A program made the position numbers and the translations under genes. Below the pieces are notes generated by a model that was not told where the DNA came from, did not search any database, and saw only the letters and a program-made list of their open reading frames with translations. Below, one piece after another: positions 1 through 5,095 of a stretch of 5,095 bases of DNA. The DNA is from Bryobacterales bacterium (GTDB taxonomy: Bacteria; Acidobacteriota; Terriglobia; Bryobacterales; Bryobacteraceae), in assembly GCA_003164075.1 (NCBI GenBank), contig PLRZ01000449.1, forward strand, positions 2,061-7,155. Direction: 5' to 3'. Numbering within the stretch: the first letter of the stretch is position 1; each line of letters begins with the position of its first letter.

Positions 1-722
1 CGAGCGAGCGCAGTATGAAACTGCGTTTTCACGCCCAGACCGCCGGATGCTCGCTCACCTGGCAGCAGCCGTACAACAACGTGGTGCGCACCGCGCTGCA
101 GGCCATGGCCGCGGTGTTGGGCGGCGCCCAATCGTTGCACACCAACTCGCTCGACGAAGCCTACGCGCTGCCCGGCGAGCAGGCCGTCACCATCGCGCTG
201 CGCACCCAGCAGGTGCTGGCTTACGAAAGCGGCGTCACCCGCACACCCGACCCGTTGGGCGGCAGCTATTTTCTGGAGAAACTGACGCTCGATACGGAAG
301 CCGCGACCAACCAATACATCCGGCGCATCGACGAAATGGGCGGCATGGTCCCGGCCATTGAAGCCGGCTTCCCGCAGAGCGAGATTGCCACCGCCAGCTA
401 CCGCTACCAGTGCGAAGTGGAATCCGGCGAGCGGACCATCGTGGGTGTCAACCGGTTCCAGTCCGTCGGCCAGCCCATCGAACTCCTGCAGATCGACGAG
501 ACGTCCGCGCGGCATCAGCGGGAGAAACTGGCGGCCCTGCGCGCGCGGCGCGATAATATTCAAGTGCGGAGGACTCTGGATGCACTCCAGCGCGCCGCGG
601 AAGGAGCCGAAAATACCATGCCCCGCCTGCTGGACGCCGTGCGGGCATACGCTACCCTGGGCGAGATCTGCGACTCGCTGCGCGCGGTGTTCGGCACGTA
701 CCAGGAAACTACGCACCTCTAG
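1..722 (+). CDS. Methylmalonyl-CoA-mutase-family large (catalytic) subunit, C-terminal part, 5' truncated by window edge
   Basis: The reading frame is open from the left edge (first full codon at 3) to TAG at 720-722, giving about 239 visible residues. The ATG at 15 is internal: the residues before it (SERS) continue the family pattern and no start context is present. Family landmarks seen in order are [11 protein letters not shown], the [18 protein letters not shown] helix, [32 protein letters not shown]-like DEMGGM, a VGVNRF segment, and the end of the catalytic subunit ([18 protein letters not shown]). This is the C-terminal half of the (beta/alpha)8 CoA-binding barrel and its tail. Family enzymes perform adenosylcobalamin-dependent radical carbon-skeleton rearrangement in the cytoplasm, typically (R)-methylmalonyl-CoA to succinyl-CoA. 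The protein stops before any B12-binding domain, which is encoded by the next gene 2 nt downstream, so this is a split mutase. The specificity residues that separate methylmalonyl- from isobutyryl- or 2-hydroxyisobutyryl-CoA mutases lie upstream of the window, so the substrate is inferred. The family call is very secure. Confidence 0.95.
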   Translation, partial: SERSMKLRFHAQTAGCSLTWQQPYNNVVRTALQAMAAVLGGAQSLHTNSLDEAYALPGEQAVTIALRTQQVLAYESGVTRTPDPLGGSYFLEKLTLDTEAATNQYIRRIDEMGGMVPAIEAGFPQSEIATASYRYQCEVESGERTIVGVNRFQSVGQPIELLQIDETSARHQREKLAALRARRDNIQVRRTLDALQRAAEGAENTMPRLLDAVRAYATLGEICDSLRAVFGTYQETTHL

Positions 723-724
723 CC

Positions 725-1135
725 ATGCCATACCCTATTCGAGTGCTGGTGGCCAAGCCCGGGCTGGACGGCCACGATCGCGGCGCCAAGATCATCGCGC
801 GCGCCCTGCGGGATGCCGGCATGGAGGTCATCTATACCGGCTTGCGGCAGACTCCCGAAATGATCGTCAATGCCGCTCTGCAGGAAGATGTCCAGGTGAT
901 CGGCCTGTCGATTCTTTCGGGCGCGCACAACGCCATCGTGCCCCGGGTATTGCAGTTGCTGCGCGAGAAGGATATGGGCGACGTGCGCGTCATTGTGGGT
1001 GGAATTATCCCCGACGAGGATGCCGCCGCGCTCAAGCGGCAGGGCGTGGCCGCGGTTTTTCAGCCCGGTGCGTCGCTCGACGCGATTGTCGGTTTTATCC
1101 GCCAGGATGTGGGGGAGGGTCACGCTTTGCGGTAG
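725..1135 (+). CDS. Cobalamin-binding small subunit of a split methylmalonyl-CoA-type mutase
   Basis: A complete 136-residue protein that is essentially one B12-binding domain of Rossmann-like fold. It carries the base-off/His-on signature DxHxxG at residues 15-20 (D15, H17, G20; H17 is the expected lower axial cobalt ligand), the SxL motif at S62-L64, and GG at 92-93 that lines the nucleotide tail, followed by IIPDED. Its length fits stand-alone small subunits, whereas fused mutases carry this domain at the C-terminus of a ~700-aa chain. The ATG lies 2 nt after the TAG of the catalytic subunit. The nearest Shine-Dalgarno-like sequence (AGGAAA, 703-708) is about 16 nt away, so translation is probably coupled to the upstream gene. 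With the large subunit it should form the AdoCbl mutase of propionyl-CoA/succinyl-CoA metabolism. The same architecture is used by isobutyryl- and 2-hydroxyisobutyryl-CoA mutases, so the substrate is not settled. No mutase chaperone gene (meaB/argK type) follows on the right. Confidence 0.95.
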   Translation: MPYPIRVLVAKPGLDGHDRGAKIIARALRDAGMEVIYTGLRQTPEMIVNAALQEDVQVIGLSILSGAHNAIVPRVLQLLREKDMGDVRVIVGGIIPDEDAAALKRQGVAAVFQPGASLDAIVGFIRQDVGEGHALR

Positions 1136-1167
1136 CCGTTAGAAGGCGCAACGACCTGTGGAAAACT

Positions 1168-1199
1168 GTGCCGGCACGTCACACCTGTAGCCTGCTACA
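1168..1199. other. Two small dyads between the mutase genes and the bamA promoter candidate
   Basis: A perfect 10-bp palindrome (GTGCCGGCAC, 1168-1177) is followed by an inverted repeat TGTAG-CCTG-CTACA (1186-1199). The second could form a 5-bp stem with a 4-nt loop, but no T-rich tract follows, so it does not look like an intrinsic terminator. It ends 4 bp before the candidate -35 box and could be an operator. Both are short enough to arise by chance in GC-rich DNA. Confidence 0.2.
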
Positions 1200-1203
1200 C
1201 TCG

Positions 1204-1233
1204 TTGTTGCCCGCCTCGAAGATCCGCTAAAAT
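1204..1233 (+). promoter_or_regulatory. Candidate sigma70-type promoter for the bamA operon
   Basis: TTGTTG (1204-1209) and TAAAAT (1228-1233) are separated by 18 bp, inside the only clearly AT-richer patch (around 1227-1246) of the 210-bp spacer. Each box has recognisable sigma70 positions but neither is perfect. An overlapping alternative is TTGCCC (1207-1212) with AATAAT (1231-1236). Transcription would start near 1240, leaving a leader of about 100 nt before bamA. No E. coli-type sigmaE promoter (GAACTT then TCTGA) is visible, although bamA and skp are sigmaE targets in enterobacteria. Confidence 0.35.
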
Positions 1234-1305
1234 AATGGCTTAATTGTCTTCGAATCCGGTTGTACCGAGTGAAATCAATTCCTGTGAGTCAACGTCACTG
1301 TAAGG

Positions 1306-1319
1306 CTCGCTTAGGCGAG
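1306..1319 (+). promoter_or_regulatory. Small hairpin covering the upstream Shine-Dalgarno sequence of bamA
   Basis: CTCGC (1306-1310), loop TTAG, GCGAG (1315-1319) forms a perfect 5-bp stem in the bamA leader. Its 3' arm overlaps GAGGG (1317-1321), which is the ribosome binding site that would serve a GTG start at 1328. The second ribosome binding site at 1330-1336 is left free. The stem is short and its effect is inference. Confidence 0.25.
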
Positions 1320-1329
1320 GGCGCAGAGT

Positions 1330-1336
1330 GGAAAGG
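1330..1336 (+). promoter_or_regulatory. Ribosome binding site supporting the bamA ATG start at 1346
   Basis: The purine run GGAAAGG lies 9 nt before ATG 1346. It competes with GAGGG (1317-1321), which sits 6 nt before an in-frame GTG at 1328. ATG 1346 is preferred because the codon is stronger and the signal peptide begins compactly with MRVLRL. Confidence 0.5.
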
Positions 1337-1345
1337 TATGCACCC

Positions 1346-4267
1346 ATGAGGGTTCTCAGGCTCGTCTGTACCGGCGTCATGTCGGTATATCTTTGCGCTT
1401 CTTGTCTCCCGCCGTTGCGGGCGCAGACGCCTGCTCCGCAGCCGCCGGCAACTCCGCCCAAGCCCGCCACCGCCCCGGCCGGCGGATTTGAAAGCGTGCC
1501 CACCAAGCCGAACCCAACGCAGCAATTGGAGACTCCGAAGCCGAATGTTCCCAATCCGCAGGCGCTGAGTGGCAGGGTGATCGCGGGTATCGAATTCCGG
1601 GGCGCCCGGCGCACTCCGCAGGATACTCTGAAGGCCCAGATTTACACCAAAACAGGCGACATTTACAGTGAAGAGCAGTTGCGCCGCGATTTCATGCTGT
1701 TGTGGAATACCGGACGCTTCGACGACATCAAGCTGGAAACCGAAGAGACGCCGGAAGGCCTGATTGTGCGTTTCATCCTCACCGAACGCCGCGTGATCCG
1801 CTCCATCCATTATGTGGGCAATCACTCCATCAGCGAATCGGAAATTCTGGACCGCTTCAAAGAACGCAAAGTCGGGCTGACGGTGGAGCAGCAGTACGAT
1901 CCCGGCCGCGTGCAGCATGCGGCTACCGTTATAAAAGAGTATGAATCCGAGCGCGGCCATCAATACGCCACCGTGGATCCGCAGATCGAGCAGATGCCCC
2001 CCACGTCGCTGGCCTTGACGTTCGTGGTGAATGAGGGCCCCAAAGTCAAAGTCGGTGAGATTAACGTCACCGGCAACGACTCCTTCAGCAAGGGTTGGGT
2101 CACCTGGCAGATGAAGCAGTTGCACCCCTACGGCCTCCCCCACTCCATCGTCCTCGAAAACGTATTCGCCAAGACTTTCGATACCGACAAGCTGGACTAC
2201 GACCTGGAGAAACTGCGCGAGGCGTACCAGGACAAGGGATACTTCCAGGTCAAGGTGCTCGACCCCGGAGTCAAGATCGTGCAGCGTGGCGGCAGCGGAT
2301 GGCGGCTCCCGTTGATCAAGCCCAACAACCTGGGCATCTTTGCCGACATCCACGTGCCCGTGGAAGAAGGACGGCTGTACCATCTGCGCGCCGCCAATTT
2401 CGTGGGAGTCAAGCTGTTTCGCGATCCGTCGGCGCTGCTGCAACTTTTCAGCATGCGCGTGGGCGATGTTTTCTCCACCGATAAGCTGCGCAAGGGCCTG
2501 GAAAACCTGCGCAAATACTACGGCATTCTGGGTTACTGGGATTTCTCGCCGGAGCCCGACGTACAGGCGCTTCCGGACACCGACCAGGTGGATATCACCA
2601 TCACCGCGGATGAAGGCCGGCAATTCTTCGTTCGCCGCATCGATTTCGCCGGCAACACCACTACCCGCGACAAGGTGATCCGCCGCGAATTCCTGATCGA
2701 CGAAGGCGATATCTTCAATTCCAATCTTCTGGATCTCTCGATCATGCGCCTGAACCAGCTCGGCTACTTCGAGATGCTGAAGAAGGAAGACGCCGTCGAT
2801 ATCAAGCGCAACCCCCAGGGCGATACCGTGGATATCACCCTGAAAGTGAAGGAGCGCGGCAAGAATTCCATCGGACTGAATGGCGGCGTGTCGGGGATCG
2901 CCGGCAGCTTCGTGGGGTTCAATTACTCCACCAACAACTTCCTCGGATTGGGCGAGACCCTGTCGCTTTCGGCGCAGGTGGGCACAATTCAGGACAACGT
3001 CAGCCTGGGCTTCACCGAGCCGTTTTTCCTGGATCGCCCCATGCAGGTGGGCTTCGTGGTGTACTACCGCCGTTTCGATTTCAACCAGGGACGGCAAGCC
3101 TCCATTCTGTACGGACAGAACCTCCTCGGGTTATACAACAATCTGGGCGCGCAAAACCTGCTGAACTACATCCAGAACAGCCACGGGATCACGCTTTCCG
3201 CCAGCTATCCGCTACGCCGGCACTTCGCGCGCCTCGGGCTGACCCTCGGGTACGATATCTCCAACGTGAAAACGTTGACCACCGCCGCCGATAACTATTT
3301 CCAGTACCTCAATTTCAGCGGCGTGTACGGGCCTAACTCGCTCGATGGTATCCGCACCGCCACCATCACGCCGTCCTACCTCTATAACACCGTCAACCAT
3401 CCTATTAATCCCACCGGCGGCCATAGCGTCTACTTAGGCATGGGCTTCGCCGCCACCTTCCTGGGCGGCAACGTCAACCTGCTTACGCCCACGGCGGACC
3501 TCAAGTACTTCCATGTGAGTCCGTTGAATAGGAAACACGTCCTGGCGTTTCACTTGATGGCCACCCTCTCCACGGGCTTCAACGGCAAGGACGTTCCGCC
3601 TTTCGACCGCGGATTCATCGGCGGCGAACAGGATGTCCGCGGTTTCCAGATCATGGGCATCACTCCCATCGGGTGGGTTCCGTCTTCCAGTTCGGTTAAC
3701 GTGTACAACGACGACGGCTCCGCCCGTACGCAGAAAATTATCAGTGGCGGGGCGATCACGACCACGCCGGTGACCATGACCATCCCCACGTATCAGCTCG
3801 TCACCCCCGGAGGCGACACCCGCGTGATCGGGAACTTCGAATATCGCATCCCTATCATCCCCAACGTGGTGACACTGGCGCCTTTCTTCGATGTCGGGGT
3901 GGATAAGATCCTGTTCCCCAACCAGCTTGTCCTGGATCCCACCCGCACCAGCGATTTGAACCTCCAGTTTCCGCAGGCTGCTTATAACGGACGGGTTCAG
4001 ATCGCGCCCGGCACGCAGAGGACCCGCACGTCCACCGGGTTGGAACTGCAAGTGATGCTCCCCGTGGTGAATGCGCCGTTCCGCGTCTATTTTGCCTACA
4101 ATCCCACGAACGTGAGAGAGTACCTGCAGCCGCCCATAGTGGCGGACCGGTCGTCGTTCCCCAACAACGCCACGTTCCAGAATTCGATCAGCCTCTTTAA
4201 CCAGGCAAATTTCCCGTTTTTTGAGCAGAACACGACGCTCCGCTTCACCGTCGGCAGGACATTCTAG
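1346..4267 (+). CDS. bamA: BamA, outer membrane protein assembly factor (Omp85 family)
   Basis: This 973-aa precursor is the core of the BAM complex, which folds beta-barrel proteins into the outer membrane. The start at ATG 1346 gives signal peptide MRVLRLVCTGVMSVYLCAS, with probable cleavage near LRA-Q at residue 26. An in-frame GTG at 1328 would add six residues. A proline-rich linker (about 27-75) precedes five POTRA domains: P1 76-149, P2 150-233, P3 234-342, P4 343-428, P5 429-505. POTRA openings show the usual strand and turn (FRG at 84-86, VGN at 157-159, TGN at 242-244, FVG at 352-354, AGN at 435-437). The barrel spans about 506-973, with the lumenal VRGF motif at 764-767 and a C-terminal beta-signal ending LRFTVGRTF. 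Five POTRAs favour BamA over TamA, which has three. It is longer than E. coli BamA (810 aa): POTRA3 carries extra residues, and the loop before the last strand is enlarged. An ompH/skp-type chaperone gene follows in the same orientation, fitting an envelope-assembly operon. No truncation or frameshift is seen. Confidence 0.96.
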   Translation: MRVLRLVCTGVMSVYLCASCLPPLRAQTPAPQPPATPPKPATAPAGGFESVPTKPNPTQQLETPKPNVPNPQALSGRVIAGIEFRGARRTPQDTLKAQIYTKTGDIYSEEQLRRDFMLLWNTGRFDDIKLETEETPEGLIVRFILTERRVIRSIHYVGNHSISESEILDRFKERKVGLTVEQQYDPGRVQHAATVIKEYESERGHQYATVDPQIEQMPPTSLALTFVVNEGPKVKVGEINVTGNDSFSKGWVTWQMKQLHPYGLPHSIVLENVFAKTFDTDKLDYDLEKLREAYQDKGYFQVKVLDPGVKIVQRGGSGWRLPLIKPNNLGIFADIHVPVEEGRLYHLRAANFVGVKLFRDPSALLQLFSMRVGDVFSTDKLRKGLENLRKYYGILGYWDFSPEPDVQALPDTDQVDITITADEGRQFFVRRIDFAGNTTTRDKVIRREFLIDEGDIFNSNLLDLSIMRLNQLGYFEMLKKEDAVDIKRNPQGDTVDITLKVKERGKNSIGLNGGVSGIAGSFVGFNYSTNNFLGLGETLSLSAQVGTIQDNVSLGFTEPFFLDRPMQVGFVVYYRRFDFNQGRQASILYGQNLLGLYNNLGAQNLLNYIQNSHGITLSASYPLRRHFARLGLTLGYDISNVKTLTTAADNYFQYLNFSGVYGPNSLDGIRTATITPSYLYNTVNHPINPTGGHSVYLGMGFAATFLGGNVNLLTPTADLKYFHVSPLNRKHVLAFHLMATLSTGFNGKDVPPFDRGFIGGEQDVRGFQIMGITPIGWVPSSSSVNVYNDDGSARTQKIISGGAITTTPVTMTIPTYQLVTPGGDTRVIGNFEYRIPIIPNVVTLAPFFDVGVDKILFPNQLVLDPTRTSDLNLQFPQAAYNGRVQIAPGTQRTRTSTGLELQVMLPVVNAPFRVYFAYNPTNVREYLQPPIVADRSSFPNNATFQNSISLFNQANFPFFEQNTTLRFTVGRTF

Positions 4268-4302
4268 GCCCGGACCCGGCGCCATATGGTATTTTCACAC
4301 TT

Positions 4303-4307
4303 AGGAG
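4303..4307 (+). promoter_or_regulatory. Ribosome binding site that fixes the ompH/skp start at TTG 4316
   Basis: AGGAG lies 8 nt before TTG 4316, within a T-rich stretch. The longer in-frame alternative, ATG 4286, has only GC-rich sequence with no purine run in front of it. The site also lies inside the extra codons that ATG 4286 would add, which argues against that start. Confidence 0.85.
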
Positions 4308-4315
4308 TTTCTAGC

Positions 4316-4966
4316 TTGAAGAAGAATTCAGTAGTTATCACCGCAGTGCTTTACGGCGTCGCCGCTGGAGCGCTGGCTCACGCGCAAGCCCCAGCCCCAG
4401 CCCCAGCCCCAGTCCAAGCCCCGGCCGCCGCCGCCGCGGTTCCGACCAAGGTCGCCGTCATCAATTTGTCGGAAGCCATGGCGCGCACCAAGGAAGGCCA
4501 GAAGGCCGCCGCCGAGATCAACAGCAAGTTCGGCCCCAAGAAAGCGGAGTTCGACAAGCGTCAGACCGACATCGAACAGCTCACCGATCGCCTCAACAAG
4601 GGCCGCGCCACGATGAGCGACGATGCCCAGAAACTGCTCAGTACCGATATTCAGAACAAGAGCAAAGACCTGAAGCGTTTCGGCGAAGATTCGCAGACGG
4701 AAATGGACAACGACGAAGCCAAGATCACCCAGGAGTTGCAAATGAAAATGGGGCCGATCCTGCAGAACTATGCCATTCAGAGCAACTTCGCCGTGGTAAT
4801 CGATGTCGGGCAACAGTCGCCCGTGCTCTGGTACGCCAGCGCCACCAATATCACGGATGTGATGGTAGCTCTGTACGATCAGGCACACCCGGTGAAGGAC
4901 GAAGCTCCCGCCGCCAAGACGGCGGCCGCGCCGGCCGCGCCCAAGCCGCCTGCCAAGAAGCAGTAG
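4316..4966 (+). CDS. skp: OmpH/Skp-family periplasmic chaperone
   Basis: A 216-aa precursor starting at TTG 4316, chosen for the AGGAG 8 nt upstream and because it yields a textbook signal peptide (MKKNSVVITAVLYGV...), with likely cleavage after AHA at residue 23. Starting at ATG 4286 would add ten residues (MVFSHLGVSS) ahead of the signal peptide. The mature N-terminus is an (AP)n and polyalanine tract (about 24-43). The OmpH/Skp core spans about 45-191: a beta-strand (KVAVINLSEAM), a long charged alpha-helical hairpin rich in K, E, D and Q that forms the grasping arms, and the return strands FAVVIDVG and VLWYASATNITDVMVALYD. A 25-residue A/P/K-rich tail ends the protein. Skp proteins trimerise and hold unfolded outer-membrane proteins in the periplasm for delivery to BAM, which matches the bamA gene 48 nt upstream. 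Co-transcription with bamA is likely. Family assignment is firm. Chaperone activity is inferred, and the low-complexity ends are unlike enterobacterial Skp (161-aa precursor). Confidence 0.93.
   Translation: MKKNSVVITAVLYGVAAGALAHAQAPAPAPAPVQAPAAAAAVPTKVAVINLSEAMARTKEGQKAAAEINSKFGPKKAEFDKRQTDIEQLTDRLNKGRATMSDDAQKLLSTDIQNKSKDLKRFGEDSQTEMDNDEAKITQELQMKMGPILQNYAIQSNFAVVIDVGQQSPVLWYASATNITDVMVALYDQAHPVKDEAPAAKTAAAPAAPKPPAKKQ
4388..4423 (+). repeat. In-frame hexanucleotide repeat (GCCCCA) encoding Ala-Pro in the ompH/skp product
   Basis: Four exact tandem GCCCCA units (4388-4411) are followed by a degenerate unit (GTCCAA, 4412-4417) and one more near-copy (GCCCCG, 4418-4423). Each unit encodes Ala-Pro, giving (AP)4-VQ-AP just after the signal peptide. 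Because the unit is 6 nt, copy-number change would alter linker length without shifting the frame. Confidence 0.85.
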
Positions 4967-4977
4967 GCACCGGCGCC

Positions 4978-5023
4978 CGCTCCCTTACAGAGCCGGGCCC
5001 AGAGGGCACCCCGTGAGGGAGCG
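4978..5023 (+). promoter_or_regulatory. RNA hairpin between ompH/skp and the next gene, enclosing that gene's best Shine-Dalgarno sequence
   Basis: Bases 4978-4988 (CGCTCCCTTAC) pair with 5013-5023 (GTGAGGGAGCG) over 11 consecutive positions, with a single U-G wobble at 4986/5015. The 24-nt apical region can form an inner hairpin GCCC-AGA-GGGC (4997-5007). The 3' arm contains GAGGGAG (5015-5021), the best ribosome binding site for the next gene. There is no T-tract after the stem, so it is unlikely to be a simple intrinsic terminator. Pairing is seen in the sequence; a regulatory role is inference. Confidence 0.5.
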
Positions 5024-5044
5024 TCAGGTGTGCAACGATCTCCG

Positions 5045-5095
5045 ATGAAGAATGTGTTGGTTATCTCCGCGCTGTTCCTGGGGGCGGCCACGGTG
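5045..5095 (+). CDS. Start of an exported protein, probably a second OmpH/Skp-like paralogue (3' truncated by window edge)
   Basis: Only 17 codons are visible: MKNVLVISALFLGAATV, a positively charged N-terminus followed by a hydrophobic core, typical of a Sec signal peptide. The frame is open to the window end. It aligns with the signal peptide of the upstream ompH/skp product if one Lys codon is skipped (N, V, I, A, G and A positions match), and the DNA shares GTTATCxCCGC (4334-4344 and 5060-5070). Tandem ompH-like genes downstream of bamA would explain this. The start is ambiguous. ATG 5045 corresponds to the upstream gene's start in the alignment but lacks a well-spaced Shine-Dalgarno sequence. 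An in-frame GTG at 5030 has GAGGGAG (5015-5021) 8 nt before it and would add MQRSP. Existence of the gene is likely; its family rests on a short resemblance only. Confidence 0.6.
   Translation, partial: MKNVLVISALFLGAATV

Noticed and set aside
15..17. ATG 15 as a true start of the mutase gene
   Set aside because: The frame is open to the left edge and the preceding residues fit the family. The visible part begins mid-barrel, so the gene is truncated by the window.
1127..1151. TTGCG/CGCAA stem at the end of the B12-subunit gene as a terminator
   Set aside because: Only 5 bp with a 15-nt loop and no T-tract.
358..1230. A 290-codon + strand frame overlapping both mutase genes
   Set aside because: It is out of frame with two strongly conserved genes, and its Arg/Ala/Pro-rich composition is typical of a shifted GC-rich frame.
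1338..1349. A three-codon open frame (ATG CAC CCA TGA) whose TGA overlaps the bamA ATG
   Set aside because: It lies only 1 nt after the purine run GGAAAGG, too close for initiation there, and a frame this short arises easily by chance.
1371..1420. Possible lipoprotein signal in BamA from cysteines in the signal peptide
   Set aside because: Neither VYLC nor CASC fits the lipobox pattern well, and Omp85 proteins are normally processed by signal peptidase I; LRA-Q is a better site.
1295..3097. A 600-codon open frame on the - strand, antisense to bamA
   Set aside because: It lies opposite a firmly identified gene in GC-rich DNA, where codon bias keeps an antisense frame open. Its translation is His/Gln/Leu-rich without recognisable domains, and it runs into the upstream spacer.
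3434..4285. A 283-codon open frame on the - strand opposite the BamA barrel
   Set aside because: Same explanation: an antisense shadow of bamA with no family resemblance.
4262..4290. A promoter just before ompH/skp (TTCTAG, 17 bp, TATGGT)
   Set aside because: Both boxes match poorly, the region between is very GC-rich, and the 48-nt spacing is consistent with co-transcription with bamA.

Overview
The window is high-GC bacterial DNA from a diderm (Gram-negative type) organism. It joins two unrelated gene blocks, both on the + strand. The left block is the end of a cobalamin-dependent acyl-CoA mutase locus. The right block is the start of an outer-membrane biogenesis operon, bamA then ompH/skp then the start of a further exported protein. 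A separately encoded B12 subunit, a long BamA with enlarged POTRA3 and barrel loops, proline-rich leaders on exported proteins, and bamA followed by ompH together suggest an Acidobacteriota-like genome, possibly Solibacter/Bryobacter-like. That placement is inference from general resemblance, not a search result.

Left block (1-1135). A methylmalonyl-CoA-mutase-family catalytic subunit enters from the left edge and ends at 722. Only its C-terminal ~239 residues are visible. Two bases later the 136-aa cobalamin-binding subunit starts. The two should assemble as a split mutase, most simply methylmalonyl-CoA mutase linking propionyl-CoA and succinyl-CoA metabolism. The residues that separate methylmalonyl-, isobutyryl- and 2-hydroxyisobutyryl-CoA mutases lie outside the window.

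Spacer (1136-1345). About 210 bp without a gene. It holds two small dyads, one weak sigma70-like promoter candidate (TTGTTG, 18 bp, TAAAAT) and a small hairpin just before bamA. No convincing intrinsic terminator is visible.

Right block (1328/1346-5095). A 973-aa BamA (signal peptide, Pro-rich linker, five POTRA domains, 16-strand-type barrel with VRGF motif and terminal Phe) is followed 48 nt later by an OmpH/Skp-family periplasmic chaperone. The chaperone's true start is almost certainly a TTG with a strong Shine-Dalgarno sequence. After it comes the first ~17 codons of another exported protein whose signal peptide resembles that of the ompH product, suggesting tandem ompH-like paralogues. 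BamA inserts beta-barrel proteins into the outer membrane, and Skp-type chaperones carry unfolded barrels across the periplasm to it.

I found no mobile element, CRISPR array, tRNA, rRNA or clearly novel system. The most noteworthy non-coding signal is an 11-bp RNA stem at 4978-5023 whose 3' arm contains the best Shine-Dalgarno sequence for the last gene. All four visible stop codons are TAG.
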